Shown: positions 49,304 through 59,037, numbered from the stretch's first letter. The stretch is 64,000 nt of DNA from Paucilactobacillus kaifaensis (GCF_005405145.1 NZ_BJDM01000008.1:1-64000), one strand, 5' to 3'. Translations and numbers: made by a program. Notes: generated by a model from the sequence alone, not told the origin.

Positions 49304-49888
49304 TTATTTCAGACCATCTGAAAATACAGAGCGACCTTTAACAAAATAATCAATCCCTGAATACACAGTGAAGAATAAACATACATACAACATTATCTGA
49401 CCAAATGGAACATGAATTAAGGCAAAAAACATGTTATTAAGTAATAAAAATGAAATCGCAATGAATTGACTCACGGTCTTTATTTTTCCAGGCATTTTAG
49501 CTGCTAGAACTTCTCCATTACTTTCAACAATCAACAAGCGTAGTCCAGTAACCGCCAATTCCCGCCAAATAATCACAACTGTTACCCATGCAGGGACAAT
49601 TTGATTGGCACTCAAAACAATAAAGGCTGTCATTACTAATAATTTATCCGCCAATGGATCAGTAAATTTACCAAAATTGGTAATTAGATGATACTTTCGG
49701 GCGATAATACCATCTAAATTATCAGTAATACAAGCAGCAATAAAAACAATTGCTGCTATTAGCTGTTCAACTGGAACAGTTGCACCAGCAAATGACACAT
49801 TTCCCCAATTAAGCGGTAAAACTAACAATAGTAAGAAAAACGGAATTGCAATTAATCGCATCACCGTCAATTTATTTGGTAAATTCAC
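49304..49888 (-). CDS. pgsA: CDP-diacylglycerol--glycerol-3-phosphate 3-phosphatidyltransferase
   Basis: A 194-residue membrane enzyme making phosphatidylglycerophosphate. The CDP-alcohol phosphotransferase motif is complete in 'DNLDGIIARKYHLITNFGKF' followed by TDPLADK (about residues 57-83). Four or more hydrophobic helices surround it. The start is GTG 49888 after AAGGGGG. PgpA (819) performs the next step. rodZ-pgsA-cinA-recA is the conserved Bacilli order. Confidence 0.96.
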   Translation of the reverse strand: MNLPNKLTVMRLIAIPFFLLLLVLPLNWGNVSFAGATVPVEQLIAAIVFIAACITDNLDGIIARKYHLITNFGKFTDPLADKLLVMTAFIVLSANQIVPAWVTVVIIWRELAVTGLRLLIVESNGEVLAAKMPGKIKTVSQFIAISFLLLNNMFFALIHVPFGQIMLYVCLFFTVYSGIDYFVKGRSVFSDGLK

Positions 49889-49923
49889 AATATTATCCCC
49901 CTTATTATTCTTGTTGCATGTTG

Positions 49924-50868
49924 TTAATTACTTGTACTTGAAGCAGAGATGCTCGTCGAGCTAGCTGCCGAGGATGAATCTGACGTTGTTGCAGTAGAAC
50001 CACTTAGAACAATAGTAACGGTACGAACATTGGGATACTTATTATTATCAGTGACATCAACTGTCTTACCATTAAGCTTAATAGTAGTACTCCCAGCATT
50101 TCCAAGTGTTAACACAACCCGGGCAACAGACTTACCTATTTTTACACTCTGCTTACTATTTGCTGTCATTGTTTGACTAAACAACGACGTACCATCACCG
50201 GTTACTGCAACCCAGGCACGTTCACTAGGAGCAATTGCCAGCGTATACTTTTGCGACTTAGCATTTTCTACTTTGAAAGTAGCGGCACTTGAAGTTCTAG
50301 TAACAGAACTTAGTTTAATTTTAGCAGATGTGGTAGACGAACTACTACTGCTATTTTTCTTGCTTGTGTCAGATGACTTTTTCTTACTCGATTCACCAGA
50401 AACCGACACAGAACTGCTGTCAATATTGCTCTGTGAACTACGGTGGTCACTGTGAATGGCAGTCAACCAAATCGCACCTAATACAACAATAATTACCACT
50501 ACCACAATTACGGTTGGTAGGTACTGTCTAATTCGATCAATCTGATCTACTGCTTTATGCTGGCCTGTCCTAGTCTCAACGGCTTGCTCAATGTGCTTAG
50601 AATACTCACCTGTTTTTGTTTCGGGTAACTGATCATTAAATTCCAGCAATAAATCATTGCCATCCAGCCCAACCGTGTCAGCATATTGTTTTACAAACGC
50701 ACGGACATAAAAATCACCTGGTAATTCATCAAACTTCTCATCTTCAATTGCAATCAAATAACGCTTTTGAATTTTAGTAGCCTGCTGTAAATCATCAAGT
50801 GTCATTCCCTTTGCAACACGTGCATCATGTAACTTTTTTCCTACTTCAATACTTGCATTTTCACTCAT
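49924..50868 (-). CDS. RodZ-like helix-turn-helix membrane protein
   Basis: A 314-residue protein: N-terminal HTH domain (about residues 5-70, 'GKKLHDARVAKGMTLDDLQQ'), one membrane helix (about 105-128, Val/Ile-rich), an extracellular Ser/Lys-rich linker and a DUF4115 beta domain (about 185-285), with a Ser/Thr-rich end. RodZ links MreB filaments to the wall-elongation complex, and mreBCD lies 10 kb away. The start ATG 50868 has GGAG upstream. Confidence 0.85.
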   Translation of the reverse strand: MSENASIEVGKKLHDARVAKGMTLDDLQQATKIQKRYLIAIEDEKFDELPGDFYVRAFVKQYADTVGLDGNDLLLEFNDQLPETKTGEYSKHIEQAVETRTGQHKAVDQIDRIRQYLPTVIVVVVIIVVLGAIWLTAIHSDHRSSQSNIDSSSVSVSGESSKKKSSDTSKKNSSSSSSTTSAKIKLSSVTRTSSAATFKVENAKSQKYTLAIAPSERAWVAVTGDGTSLFSQTMTANSKQSVKIGKSVARVVLTLGNAGSTTIKLNGKTVDVTDNNKYPNVRTVTIVLSGSTATTSDSSSAASSTSISASSTSN

Positions 50869-50959
50869 TAATCTGTTCTCCAATGCTTTGAAATTCCTTG
50901 ATTTAACCTTGCACAGTATAGCATACTTTATTATCAGATTATCTTAAAAAAGATTGAAA

Positions 50960-52258
50960 TTAGTTTCGCTTAGGAACTACCTGGTAAACCGAAATTCCTT
51001 GCGATTGAATAAAATCTTTTTCAATTTGATACAAGTCATCAATTTTAATTGTTGCTAACGTTGTAATTTCATCTAATAGGTTGGCACCACCAAATAGTTT
51101 GCCTGAATAATGATTGGCAATTGCCTCCGGTGAATCCAGTAAGCTAATCATACGACCTAACATTGCTCGTTTAATGTTATCAAATTGGCTTGTGGCAGCT
51201 TCAATTTGTTGTTTAGCTCCCTCTAAAATTGCGATAATTTCATCTGAAAAACGCTCAGGTTGATTAGTATCGCTGCTAAAATAGGCAAAATGAAAACCAC
51301 GTTGCATTTCAAAGTTGTAGCTAAACGAGTCATCAATCGTTTCGTTATTATATAACCGTAAATAGTTGTCTGAAGTATCATCAAATAAAATATCTAGCAA
51401 CAATTCAACCGCTAACCGATACTTAAGGCCCGTTCTACCAGTTTCAACTGGATCTAATCCACGAACACCAACCATTACTTTAGGTCGACTAACGTCCATT
51501 TCCAAAGTTCTAAACGGAATTACATCCTTGCCAGTTTCATCATTTAAGACAAGTTCGCTCTTGGGATCTGTCGCAGGTTCAAACTTTTTTGCTGCTTGAT
51601 TTTGCTCAATCCATTTCAATGTATCTTGTGCATCAACATTACCAACAACAAATAAATTCATATTACTTGGTTGGTAAAAAGTACGATATGTCGTGTACAA
51701 GTCTTCCGCAGTGATTTTTTCAATGGACTCAACACTCCCTGCAATGTCAATATGCATAGGATCTTGTGGATACAGATTACCTAATAAGCCAAAGTATAAT
51801 CGCCAATTAGGATCATCATCATACATTTTTATTTCTTGACCAATAATCCCCTTTTCCTTTTGCACCGTTTGGGCAGAAAAATATGGATCTTGAACAAAAT
51901 TAAGCAGAACATCTAGGTTTTCATGGATATGATCAGTTGCTGAAAATAAATAGCTCGTCTGTGTAAAACTTGTAAACGCGTTCGAGTCAGCTCCTAACTG
52001 TCCAAACAAATCAAAGGCATCATGATCCTCTTTTTCAAACATTTTATGTTCTAAAAAGTGAGCTACCCCATTTGGAACTGTATAAATATCTTCCTTTCCA
52101 GCCGGAATAAATGAACGATCAATCGAACCAAAATCAACCGTCAAAATAGCATATGTCTTATGAAATCCAGTCTTTGGTAAAACCTGGACTAGTAATCCAT
52201 TTTCTAACTGGCTGGAATAAATAGTTTCGTTCAATTTTTGATAATACTGCTCATTCAT
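50960..52258 (-). CDS. M16 family metallopeptidase YfmH
   Basis: A 432-residue M16 peptidase with the inverted zinc motif intact: 'NGVAHFLEHKMFEKEDH' (HxxEH, near residues 64-80) and a downstream Glu in 'EKGIIGQEIKMYDDDP'. It is the active partner of the pair; in Bacillus YfmF and YfmH are linked to maturation of the 5-aminopentanol modification of elongation factor P. The start overlaps the yfmF stop, so the two are made together. Confidence 0.88.
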   Translation of the reverse strand: MNEQYYQKLNETIYSSQLENGLLVQVLPKTGFHKTYAILTVDFGSIDRSFIPAGKEDIYTVPNGVAHFLEHKMFEKEDHDAFDLFGQLGADSNAFTSFTQTSYLFSATDHIHENLDVLLNFVQDPYFSAQTVQKEKGIIGQEIKMYDDDPNWRLYFGLLGNLYPQDPMHIDIAGSVESIEKITAEDLYTTYRTFYQPSNMNLFVVGNVDAQDTLKWIEQNQAAKKFEPATDPKSELVLNDETGKDVIPFRTLEMDVSRPKVMVGVRGLDPVETGRTGLKYRLAVELLLDILFDDTSDNYLRLYNNETIDDSFSYNFEMQRGFHFAYFSSDTNQPERFSDEIIAILEGAKQQIEAATSQFDNIKRAMLGRMISLLDSPEAIANHYSGKLFGGANLLDEITTLATIKIDDLYQIEKDFIQSQGISVYQVVPKRN

Positions 52259-53514
52259 TAATTCAAATCTCCATTCAGATAGTAAACAGCCTGCAATCTA
52301 AGTTGATTAGCTACATGTACTACATCTGATGCTGTTACTGCTTTAATTTCTTGGACCAAAATTTGCGTATCCGTGCGTGATTGCGTAATTTTATCGAGCA
52401 AAACCTGTTCAACAATATTACTACTAATATCCAATCCAGTTTCATATTGGTTAACAATGCCATCCTTGACCTCTTGAAGTAACTCTGAATCAAATTCTCC
52501 TTGCATGACGGCTGTCACTTGGTCTTGAATTAAGCGCTCAACTTGTTTTCGATTTTCACTTTGAATTCCGGTCTGAATCGAAAATAGACCATTAAACGCG
52601 TTATGTTGACTACTAGCATAATAAGCCAAGCTAGCTTTTTCACGTACATTCACAAATAATTTAGACAACGGTGAACCGCCTAAAATTCCGTTCATTACCA
52701 GACTAGCATAATAATCTTTTTCTTGATAATAAATTGGCAACTGATAGGCTAAATTCAATTTAGCTTGATTTAATTTTTGAGTTTGTTGTTTTCTTTTAGG
52801 TTCTATTATTGGTGTTTGTTGATAAAATAGGGGCCCAAAACTAGCTGATCGGGGTTGAAACTCGAACTGCGAGAATTCTTCAGCAATATGCTGTTCATCA
52901 ACGTTACCTAAAACAACAATATTAATTCGGTCATTAACCACCATATCACGGTAAGTTGTTACTAAAGATTCAGCACTCAATTTGGGTAAATCAGATAACT
53001 GCCCAAAACTAGGAATTTTTAATAGTGACCCATCTTTAAAATATAAGTCGCGCAATTGCATTCCTGCATAAAATTGTTTATCATCCGCCAACGCCTTAAT
53101 TGAGCTTTGCAAGTTGTTACGTTGCAAGGTGAACGTGGGTTCATCAAACGAATCATTATCAATTAATGGATGAAAAATCATTTCATGTAGCAAATCAATG
53201 ATTTGATCAGTCAATCCAGCCACTGCATATTGGTCATTCACAAAGCTCGCACGAACTCGCAGTGTGTGCAAATTGCCCATCCGAGTTACATTAGTACCCA
53301 CATATGCACCAAATAAACTCGACATTTGTCGAGCAAGCGCCGTTTGTGTTGGATACTTATGAGTACTAGTTTCTAACAAATCTGCCAATAAACTGCGAGC
53401 CGTAATATTTTTTTTACTTTGCTGTGTGCTAAAATTAATTAATATTTGATTAGTTTTAAATTGGGGTGTTGAAATAACATGCAGATCAACACCATCAGTT
53501 AACTTAAAATCCAA
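52258..53514 (-). CDS. M16-like peptidase family protein YfmF (inactive partner)
   Basis: A 418-residue M16-fold protein without the HxxEH zinc motif: the equivalent region reads 'LLADLLETSTHKYPT'. Such non-catalytic subunits pair with active ones like YfmH. The start is TTG 53514 preceded by AGGGGGA; an upstream in-frame ATG at 53559 has no ribosome site. Its promoter is at 53581-53609. Confidence 0.85.
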   Translation of the reverse strand: MDFKLTDGVDLHVISTPQFKTNQILINFSTQQSKKNITARSLLADLLETSTHKYPTQTALARQMSSLFGAYVGTNVTRMGNLHTLRVRASFVNDQYAVAGLTDQIIDLLHEMIFHPLIDNDSFDEPTFTLQRNNLQSSIKALADDKQFYAGMQLRDLYFKDGSLLKIPSFGQLSDLPKLSAESLVTTYRDMVVNDRINIVVLGNVDEQHIAEEFSQFEFQPRSASFGPLFYQQTPIIEPKRKQQTQKLNQAKLNLAYQLPIYYQEKDYYASLVMNGILGGSPLSKLFVNVREKASLAYYASSQHNAFNGLFSIQTGIQSENRKQVERLIQDQVTAVMQGEFDSELLQEVKDGIVNQYETGLDISSNIVEQVLLDKITQSRTDTQILVQEIKAVTASDVVHVANQLRLQAVYYLNGDLN

Positions 53515-53580
53515 ACTTGTTCCCCCTGTTTTACTGTCATTGACCAATGACCTGAACAATTATTACCGCATGTTTAACAA

Positions 53581-53609
53581 TAATACGTGAAAATGTCATA
53601 AATTACAAA
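53581..53609 (-). promoter_or_regulatory. Promoter of the yfmF-yfmH-rodZ-pgsA cluster
   Basis: Minus strand: -35 TTGTAA (53604-53609), a 17-base spacer and -10 TATTAT (53581-53586). Confidence 0.65.
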
Positions 53610-53658
53610 CTGCCACCTGCTTGAATGAAAATTTCATTAAAAAATATCTTGAAGTCAA

Positions 53659-53687
53659 TTGTAAGTATGTGGGTGGTTTGCTATCAT
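53659..53687 (+). promoter_or_regulatory. Promoter of the aspartate kinase gene
   Basis: Plus strand: TTGTAA (53659-53664), a 17-base spacer ending in TGC (extended -10) and TATCAT (53682-53687). The leader is only about 20 bases, too short for a lysine riboswitch. Confidence 0.65.
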
Positions 53688-53715
53688 ATTAACTAATAAA
53701 AAGGAGCGAATTATT

Positions 53716-55074
53716 GTGAAGGTCATAAAATTTGGCGGCAGCTCGCTTGCCAGTAGTGAACAATTAAAAAAAGTAATCCACATTGTCTCAGAAGATCCCA
53801 CACGTCGCTGTGTGGTTGTTTCGGCACCGGGTAAAAGAAATCCCACCGACACAAAAGTAACCGACTTGCTAATTCGTTATGCGGAAACGGTCATTGCAGG
53901 ACGTGACTATCAGGATATTGCACAACAAATTATTGAGCGTTATCAAGAAATTGCTCTAGGTTTTAACTTCACACCAGAAGATTTTGCTCCCATTCGACGT
54001 GCCATTTTGAATCTACCATTAGCAACCTATCCTGATAATACATACTTAATGGCCGCTTTTAAAGCACACGGCGAAAAACTCAACGCACAATTAATCTCAC
54101 GAGTATTCAATCTAGTCGGAATTGCTGCCCAGTACCTTGACCCAAATGATGCTGGCTTAGTAGTAACCGACGTTCCAGATGACGCTCAGATTCTACCCGC
54201 TAGTTATCCTAATTTACGTAAATGGCAAAACAAAGCAAATGTACTCGTGATGCCTGGTTTCTTTGGTTACAACGAAAAAGGTGAGATTTGTACCTTTTCA
54301 CGCGGCGGTTCTGACATTACCGGTGCCGTGATGGCTCGTGGATTAAATGCAGATTTATATGAAAACTTTACTGATGTAGATGCAATTTATTCTGTTAATC
54401 CTAACATTGTGGCCCATCCACATGCTATTGGTCACATGACTTTCCGTGAAATGCGCGAACTATCCTATGCTGGATTTTCTGTTTTTCATGACGAAGCCTT
54501 AATCCCGGCAATTCAGGGTAATATTGATGTTAATGTTCGCAATACTAATCATCCAGAAGCACCGGGCACGATTATTTCCGCACGAATTGCACCTAATAAA
54601 AAATATCCAGTTCGTGGTATTGCAGCATCAAAGAATTTCTGTGGGCTCTATATTAGTAAGTATTTACTAAATAAGGAAGTTGGTTTTACTCGCAAAGTTC
54701 TCGACGTTTTGTACAAATATAACGTTGGTTATGAACATATGCCGTCCGGTATTGATGATATAACCATTATCATGTCAGAGGACAATTTAAATCCTGATAT
54801 TGAAAAGGCAATGATGGCAGAATTGCAAGCCACGATTCACCCAGATGAAATGCATATGATTCATGACTACGCCATTGTAATGGTAGTTGGAGAAGGAATG
54901 CATGATACCGTTGGTCTAATGGCTCGAGCTGCTGCTGCCTTTGCCAAGGCTAATATTAGATTGCAAATGGTCAATCAAGGAGCTTCTGAAATCTCAATTA
55001 TGTTTGGAGTGGCACAAGAAGAAGCTAACCGTTCTGTTAGTGCTTTATATAACGAATTTTTTAAACAAGATTAA
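53716..55074 (+). CDS. Aspartate kinase
   Basis: A 452-residue monofunctional aspartokinase, first enzyme of the Lys/Thr/Met and diaminopimelate pathways. The N-terminal 'VIKFGGSSLASSEQLKKV' phosphate-binding motif and 'FSRGGSDITGAVMARGL' are diagnostic. The C-terminal part (about 300-450) has tandem ACT domains for feedback by amino acids, with 'VVGEGMHDTVGLMARAAAAF'. Length and sequence resemble the Bacillus YclM class. The start is GTG 53716 with AAAGGAG. Confidence 0.95.
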   Translation: MKVIKFGGSSLASSEQLKKVIHIVSEDPTRRCVVVSAPGKRNPTDTKVTDLLIRYAETVIAGRDYQDIAQQIIERYQEIALGFNFTPEDFAPIRRAILNLPLATYPDNTYLMAAFKAHGEKLNAQLISRVFNLVGIAAQYLDPNDAGLVVTDVPDDAQILPASYPNLRKWQNKANVLVMPGFFGYNEKGEICTFSRGGSDITGAVMARGLNADLYENFTDVDAIYSVNPNIVAHPHAIGHMTFREMRELSYAGFSVFHDEALIPAIQGNIDVNVRNTNHPEAPGTIISARIAPNKKYPVRGIAASKNFCGLYISKYLLNKEVGFTRKVLDVLYKYNVGYEHMPSGIDDITIIMSEDNLNPDIEKAMMAELQATIHPDEMHMIHDYAIVMVVGEGMHDTVGLMARAAAAFAKANIRLQMVNQGASEISIMFGVAQEEANRSVSALYNEFFKQD

Positions 55075-55129
55075 TAAAAAAGTCTAAGGTCTTTGACGTA
55101 ATTTTACGCGTCTAGCCTTAGACTTTTTT
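55075..55129. terminator. Bidirectional terminator between the aspartate kinase and cls genes
   Basis: AAAAAAGTCTAAGG and CCTTAGACTTTTTT form a 14-bp stem; an inner GACG/CGTC element lies in the loop. It serves both convergent genes. Confidence 0.9.
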
Positions 55130-56576
55130 ATAATATTGGTGCTAACAATCGTGACAGTGCCTGCTTTATTTTAATAAATCGAGATTGTTGTGTGAAATAA
55201 TCTAGTGTTAAAAACTCCGATCTTTCTTGATCATGAAGAAAAATTAATTCCGTTGCCCGTGCAAACTCACGATCATATAAAAAGGCGTTTGCTTCAAAGT
55301 TTAATCTAAAAGACCGAATGTCCATGTTAGCTGAGCCAATGGATACTATTTTCCCATCAATCACAACCATTTTTGAATGCATAAAACCTTTACCGTAAGA
55401 GTAAACTTTACCACCAGCCTGAATTAGCTCACGACAGTAATATTCAGTTGCGCGATAAACAAATGGATGATCAGGTCGATCAGGAATAATAATTCGCACG
55501 TCAACTCCTGCCGTTGCCGCAATAGTAAGTGCCTCTAAAACACTGCCATCGGGAACAAAATAAGGAGTTTCAATATAAACTGACTTAGTGGCAATGGCAA
55601 TCATTTTGACATACCCTTGTTTTATTTTTTCACGATCATCATCAGGCCCGCTAGAGACAATTTGCATACTGGTCTGGCCTGCAGACTTAGTTCGTGGGAA
55701 ATACTTATTATCAAAGGCAACCTGCCCTTTTTTACTAGTAGCATTCCAGTCCAAGAAGAATCGGCTTTGCATGGAAAGCACTGCGTCACCTGTGACTCGC
55801 AAATGTGTATCTCGCCAATAACCAAATCGCATTTTTCGTCCTAAGTATTGGTCACCAACATTAAATCCGCCAATATAGCCAATGTTTCCATCAATCACTG
55901 TGATTTTACGATGATTACGAAAGTTCAAACGCAACGTAATCGGAAAATATTTCGGTGTTAAAAATGGTTCTGCATGGCCACCAAGCTCAATTAGATGCTG
56001 AAACAACTTTTGCTTAGAACCATGTGATCCCAGCAAGTCATAAATAATCCGGACTTGGACACCCGCAGCAGCTTTACGCTCCAACAAATGCACTAGTTCA
56101 TTGCCAATTTGATCATTGTACCACGTGAAAAATTCGATATTAATATGATGCTGTGCACGGCGAATATCTTCAAACATGCTGTCAAACAGCTTATCACCGT
56201 CTGTAAAAATCCGCACTGCATTTTTTTTAGTTAAAATAGCATTATCTGTCTCCAGAAACAATCGCACTAGCTCACGGGCAGAATTAGTCACTTGATTGGC
56301 AGGTAACAGTTCATTATCATCAAATTGAAGTTTTTGATTAGCCACAATTTGATCAATCCCCAATCGTTCTTGAGCCTTCAAATTAAAAATTTTACGATGC
56401 GATAGTTTTCGCCCTGCTATAAGATACAACAAAAACCCAGCAATCGGTAAAAGTAACAACACCAATAGCCAGGCCCATGTGGCTGAAATATCACGTTTTT
56501 CGCGGAATACAATAATAATGGTTGCAATGGTATTTAACGTAATGACTACATCAATCAAAAACCATAGACTAACCAT
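55128..56576 (-). CDS. cls: Cardiolipin synthase
   Basis: A 482-residue enzyme with two N-terminal membrane helices (residues 4-22 and 34-52) and two phospholipase-D HKD motifs: 'RNHRKITVIDGNIGYIGG' (near 220) and 'FMHSKMVVIDGKIVSIGSAN' (near 400). It condenses two phosphatidylglycerols to cardiolipin. ATG 56576 follows CGGGGGTGG. It has its own promoter at 56608-56636. Confidence 0.95.
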   Translation of the reverse strand: MVSLWFLIDVVITLNTIATIIIVFREKRDISATWAWLLVLLLLPIAGFLLYLIAGRKLSHRKIFNLKAQERLGIDQIVANQKLQFDDNELLPANQVTNSARELVRLFLETDNAILTKKNAVRIFTDGDKLFDSMFEDIRRAQHHINIEFFTWYNDQIGNELVHLLERKAAAGVQVRIIYDLLGSHGSKQKLFQHLIELGGHAEPFLTPKYFPITLRLNFRNHRKITVIDGNIGYIGGFNVGDQYLGRKMRFGYWRDTHLRVTGDAVLSMQSRFFLDWNATSKKGQVAFDNKYFPRTKSAGQTSMQIVSSGPDDDREKIKQGYVKMIAIATKSVYIETPYFVPDGSVLEALTIAATAGVDVRIIIPDRPDHPFVYRATEYYCRELIQAGGKVYSYGKGFMHSKMVVIDGKIVSIGSANMDIRSFRLNFEANAFLYDREFARATELIFLHDQERSEFLTLDYFTQQSRFIKIKQALSRLLAPIL

Positions 56577-56607
56577 TTTGTTCCACCCCCGAGTATTCGA
56601 TAATTCA

Positions 56608-56636
56608 AGGATACCAAGAGTTTATTAATTTGTCAC
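56608..56636 (-). promoter_or_regulatory. Promoter of cls
   Basis: Minus strand: GTGACA (56631-56636), a 17-base spacer ending in TGG (extended -10) and TATCCT (56608-56613). No terminator is visible between the transporter operon and this promoter. Confidence 0.55.
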
Positions 56637-56640
56637 GACT

Positions 56641-57483
56641 TTATGGTTGGCCTAAGAAATTACTTGGCTCACCAAACCATTTTTCATTAATCTTTTTTAA
56701 CTGTCCATTTTGTTGCAACTGTCTTAGTCCTGAATTGACTTTCTTACGTAATGTAGTATCACCTTTACGCATTCCAACAGCAAAGTTTTCAGCTGTAATG
56801 TCTTTACTCATATAGGTTGAATAATCATTACCATCAGGCTGATGCTTGATATAATATTCTGCATAGACTTTATCCATCAAAATTCCTTGAATTCGGTTTG
56901 CATTTAAATCAATAAAAGCTTCTGGAAATGTATCATATAAAACGGCTTTTTTATCTTTAAGTCGATTCTTTAATAACGTTGGTTTTTCATCCAGCACACT
57001 ACTACCAGTAGATCCATTTTGAACTCCTAATGTTTTGCCCTGCATATCTTTAAAATTATTAATATTACTCTCTTTTTTTGTCACCAAGATTTGCTGATTT
57101 TGCTGATATGCTAGACTAAAGGCAATTTTTTTAGATCGGGCTGGCGTAACTGTATAGCCATTCCAAATTAGATCAATCGTGCCATTACGCAACTCTGTTT
57201 CCTTCATCGACCAGTCAATCGTTTGGAAATCAACCTTGATACCATATTGCTTGAATACGGCCCGTGCCAAATCCACATCATAACCAACTAATTTCCCATT
57301 TTTTTGCCTAAATCCCATTGGAACAAAACTATCATCTAACCCAATAATTACCTTACCACGGCGCTGGATGCGTGCCCAAGTATCAGCTGAATCAGATTTT
57401 TTGGTTACACTTTGACAACCGGATAAAACCAACATAGGCACTAGTAAAACCATTAAGAGAAACCAAATTTTAACTCTTTTCAT
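56641..57483 (-). CDS. Amino-acid ABC transporter substrate-binding lipoprotein
   Basis: A 280-residue family 3 solute-binding protein. The signal peptide ends in the lipobox 'VLSGCQS' (Cys at about residue 23). Typical segments are 'GYDVDLARAVFKQYGI', 'DLIWNGYTVTPARSKKIAFS' and 'GVQNGSTGSSVL'. It is lipid-anchored outside the cell and delivers a polar or charged amino acid. The exact amino acid cannot be read from the sequence; the T-box upstream should name it. It is the third gene of the permease-ATPase-binding protein operon. Confidence 0.93.
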   Translation of the reverse strand: MKRVKIWFLLMVLLVPMLVLSGCQSVTKKSDSADTWARIQRRGKVIIGLDDSFVPMGFRQKNGKLVGYDVDLARAVFKQYGIKVDFQTIDWSMKETELRNGTIDLIWNGYTVTPARSKKIAFSLAYQQNQQILVTKKESNINNFKDMQGKTLGVQNGSTGSSVLDEKPTLLKNRLKDKKAVLYDTFPEAFIDLNANRIQGILMDKVYAEYYIKHQPDGNDYSTYMSKDITAENFAVGMRKGDTTLRKKVNSGLRQLQQNGQLKKINEKWFGEPSNFLGQP

Positions 57484-57506
57484 CTTCTCTTCTCCTCCTA
57501 ATTATG

Positions 57507-58163
57507 CTAGTCCGTTCCTTGATTAAGCTTATCCAATGAACTAACTTCTAAAATATCGTCAGCAATATTTTGAGCAAAATCCATATCATGGGTTACCACT
57601 AACTGCGTCATACCATCTTGTTTCAGGCCCAAAATTAGCTTTTCAACTTCCTTACGTAAATTAGGATCCAATGCCGAAGTAGGTTCGTCGTAACATAGAA
57701 TTTTAGGCTTCATTGCAAGCGCTCTGGCAATTGCTACCCGTTGCTTTTGACCACCTGATAACTGATAAGGATATAAATCACCCTTTCCCACCAATCCTAG
57801 TTGTTCTAACAACTTCTTGGCGTCTTCTAATGCCTCTTTCTTGCTTTGCTTGAGAACCATCGTCGGTGCCAAAATAATATTATCAAAAACGGATAGGTGG
57901 GGAAATAAATTAAAGTCTTGAAAGACCACTCCGATAACACTTTCCGAAGTGTCAGTTGCCTGCGGATCGAACGGATTACCATCAATTAGAAATTCCCCTG
58001 AATCCGCCTTTTCTAGTCCAGTAATGCAACGTAACAAAGTTGTTTTTCCTGCACCAGATGGCCCAACAATACTCAAAACTTCTCGATCTTTAACGGTCAC
58101 ATTGACATTGTCCAAAATTACGCGGGAACCAAAACTCTTTTTCAAATTCTTTATTTCTAACAT
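57507..58163 (-). CDS. Amino-acid ABC transporter ATP-binding protein
   Basis: A 218-residue ATPase of the polar amino-acid uptake family: Walker A 'VGPSGAGKTTLLRC' (near 34-47), Q-loop 'VVFQDFNLF', signature 'YQLSGGQKQRVAIARAL', Walker B 'ILCYDEPTSALDP' and the switch His in 'VVTHDMDFA'. It is slightly shorter than the usual 240 residues, ending soon after the switch region. ATG 58163 follows GGAGGCAG. Confidence 0.95.
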   Translation of the reverse strand: MLEIKNLKKSFGSRVILDNVNVTVKDREVLSIVGPSGAGKTTLLRCITGLEKADSGEFLIDGNPFDPQATDTSESVIGVVFQDFNLFPHLSVFDNIILAPTMVLKQSKKEALEDAKKLLEQLGLVGKGDLYPYQLSGGQKQRVAIARALAMKPKILCYDEPTSALDPNLRKEVEKLILGLKQDGMTQLVVTHDMDFAQNIADDILEVSSLDKLNQGTD

Positions 58164-58178
58164 ATGACTGCCTCCATT

Positions 58179-58826
58179 TTATTTATAGTATGAATATCGC
58201 TGTTCAACTTTGTGCAAAATATAAGTGCAAATTCCGACCAACAATAGATAAATCACGCCAACTAGAAGCAGTGGGACTAATGAAACATCTCTTGACGTTG
58301 CCACATTTCCGGCACGTAAGAGATCTCCCAACCCAATTACATAAACCAATGATGAATCTTTAACCAAATTAATAACTTCATTTCCAACCGATGGCAACAC
58401 GATTTTAACTACTTGTGGGATCACAATCTTGCGAACTGTTTGCCAGTAACTCAGCCGTAGTACACTGGCACTTTCATATTGGCCATTATCAATTGATTGG
58501 AGACCACCACGAAAGATTTCAGCAAAATAGGCTCCGTAATTTAAAATGAAAGCAAATACAGCTGCATCATATCTTTGGAACACCACTCCAATTAGCGGTA
58601 AACCATAAAAAACAAAAATTAATTGCAATAGTAAGGGGGTCCCTCGCATGAGCCAAACATACAGATCTAGAATCCACCTAATGGGTCTTATCTTAGATGT
58701 TAATCCTAAACTAACTATTAATCCAAGTGGTAGTGAACCAATTAAAGTCCAAAAGAATAATTGCAATGTAAGCCCTGCACCTTGAAACAATGACGGTAAT
58801 ATTTCTGATATATAACTAATTGACAT
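58179..58826 (-). CDS. Amino-acid ABC transporter permease
   Basis: A 215-residue HisM/GlnP-type permease with about five membrane helices and the EAA-loop region 'SASVLRLSYWQTVRKIVIPQ'. The motif 'WLMRGTPLLLQLIFVFYGLP' is typical of polar amino-acid permeases. It is the first gene after the T-box leader; ATG 58826 follows GGGAGG. Confidence 0.94.
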   Translation of the reverse strand: MSISYISEILPSLFQGAGLTLQLFFWTLIGSLPLGLIVSLGLTSKIRPIRWILDLYVWLMRGTPLLLQLIFVFYGLPLIGVVFQRYDAAVFAFILNYGAYFAEIFRGGLQSIDNGQYESASVLRLSYWQTVRKIVIPQVVKIVLPSVGNEVINLVKDSSLVYVIGLGDLLRAGNVATSRDVSLVPLLLVGVIYLLLVGICTYILHKVEQRYSYYK

Positions 58827-58857
58827 GTGCTAACCTCCCATATTTTTAAACAGTAAA

Positions 58858-58897
58858 TAAAAAGTCCTCTTAGATTAAATTAATAATCTAAGAGGAC
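58858..58897 (-). terminator. Second T-box terminator of the ABC transporter leader
   Basis: On the minus strand GTCCTCTTAGATTA/TAATCTAAGAGGAC form a 14-bp perfect stem with a 6-base loop and a T-run (TTTTTATTT). Its CCTCT can instead pair with AGAGG before the second T-box, giving the antiterminator. Confidence 0.9.
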
Positions 58898-58978
58898 GTC
58901 TAGTCGTGGTACCACCTCTGCTTCGTAACTACCTCACGATAGCCACCTCAATAAGTTTAATCAATTAACTAGTTGTTA
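58858..58978 (-). promoter_or_regulatory. Second T-box unit (stem III, T-box and terminator, no visible stem I)
   Basis: The minus strand shows ATTAAACTTATTGAG, a stem III hairpin CTATC-GTGA-GGTAG, and the T-box AGAGGTGGTACCACG (58905-58919; UGGU pairs with tRNA ending ACCA). Only about 30 bases separate its start from the first terminator, too few for a stem I and specifier loop. It parallels the 3' half of the first unit. Confidence 0.8.
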
Positions 58979-58995
58979 TATATAGTGCACTTGGA

Positions 58996-59037
58996 AATAT
59001 AAAACGCCCTCAAAGTCAAATTGACTTTGAGGGCGTT
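58996..59037 (-). terminator. First T-box terminator of the ABC transporter leader
   Basis: On the minus strand, two 16-base arms (59004-59019 and 59021-59036) form a perfect palindrome CGCCCTCAAAGTCAA/TTGACTTTGAGGGCG followed by TTTTATATTT. CCTCA in its 5' arm can alternatively pair with TGAGG before the T-box. Confidence 0.9.

Noticed and set aside
53560-53715. Lysine riboswitch before the aspartate kinase gene
   Set aside because: The predicted promoter leaves only about 20 bases of leader, and no L-box sequence is seen.
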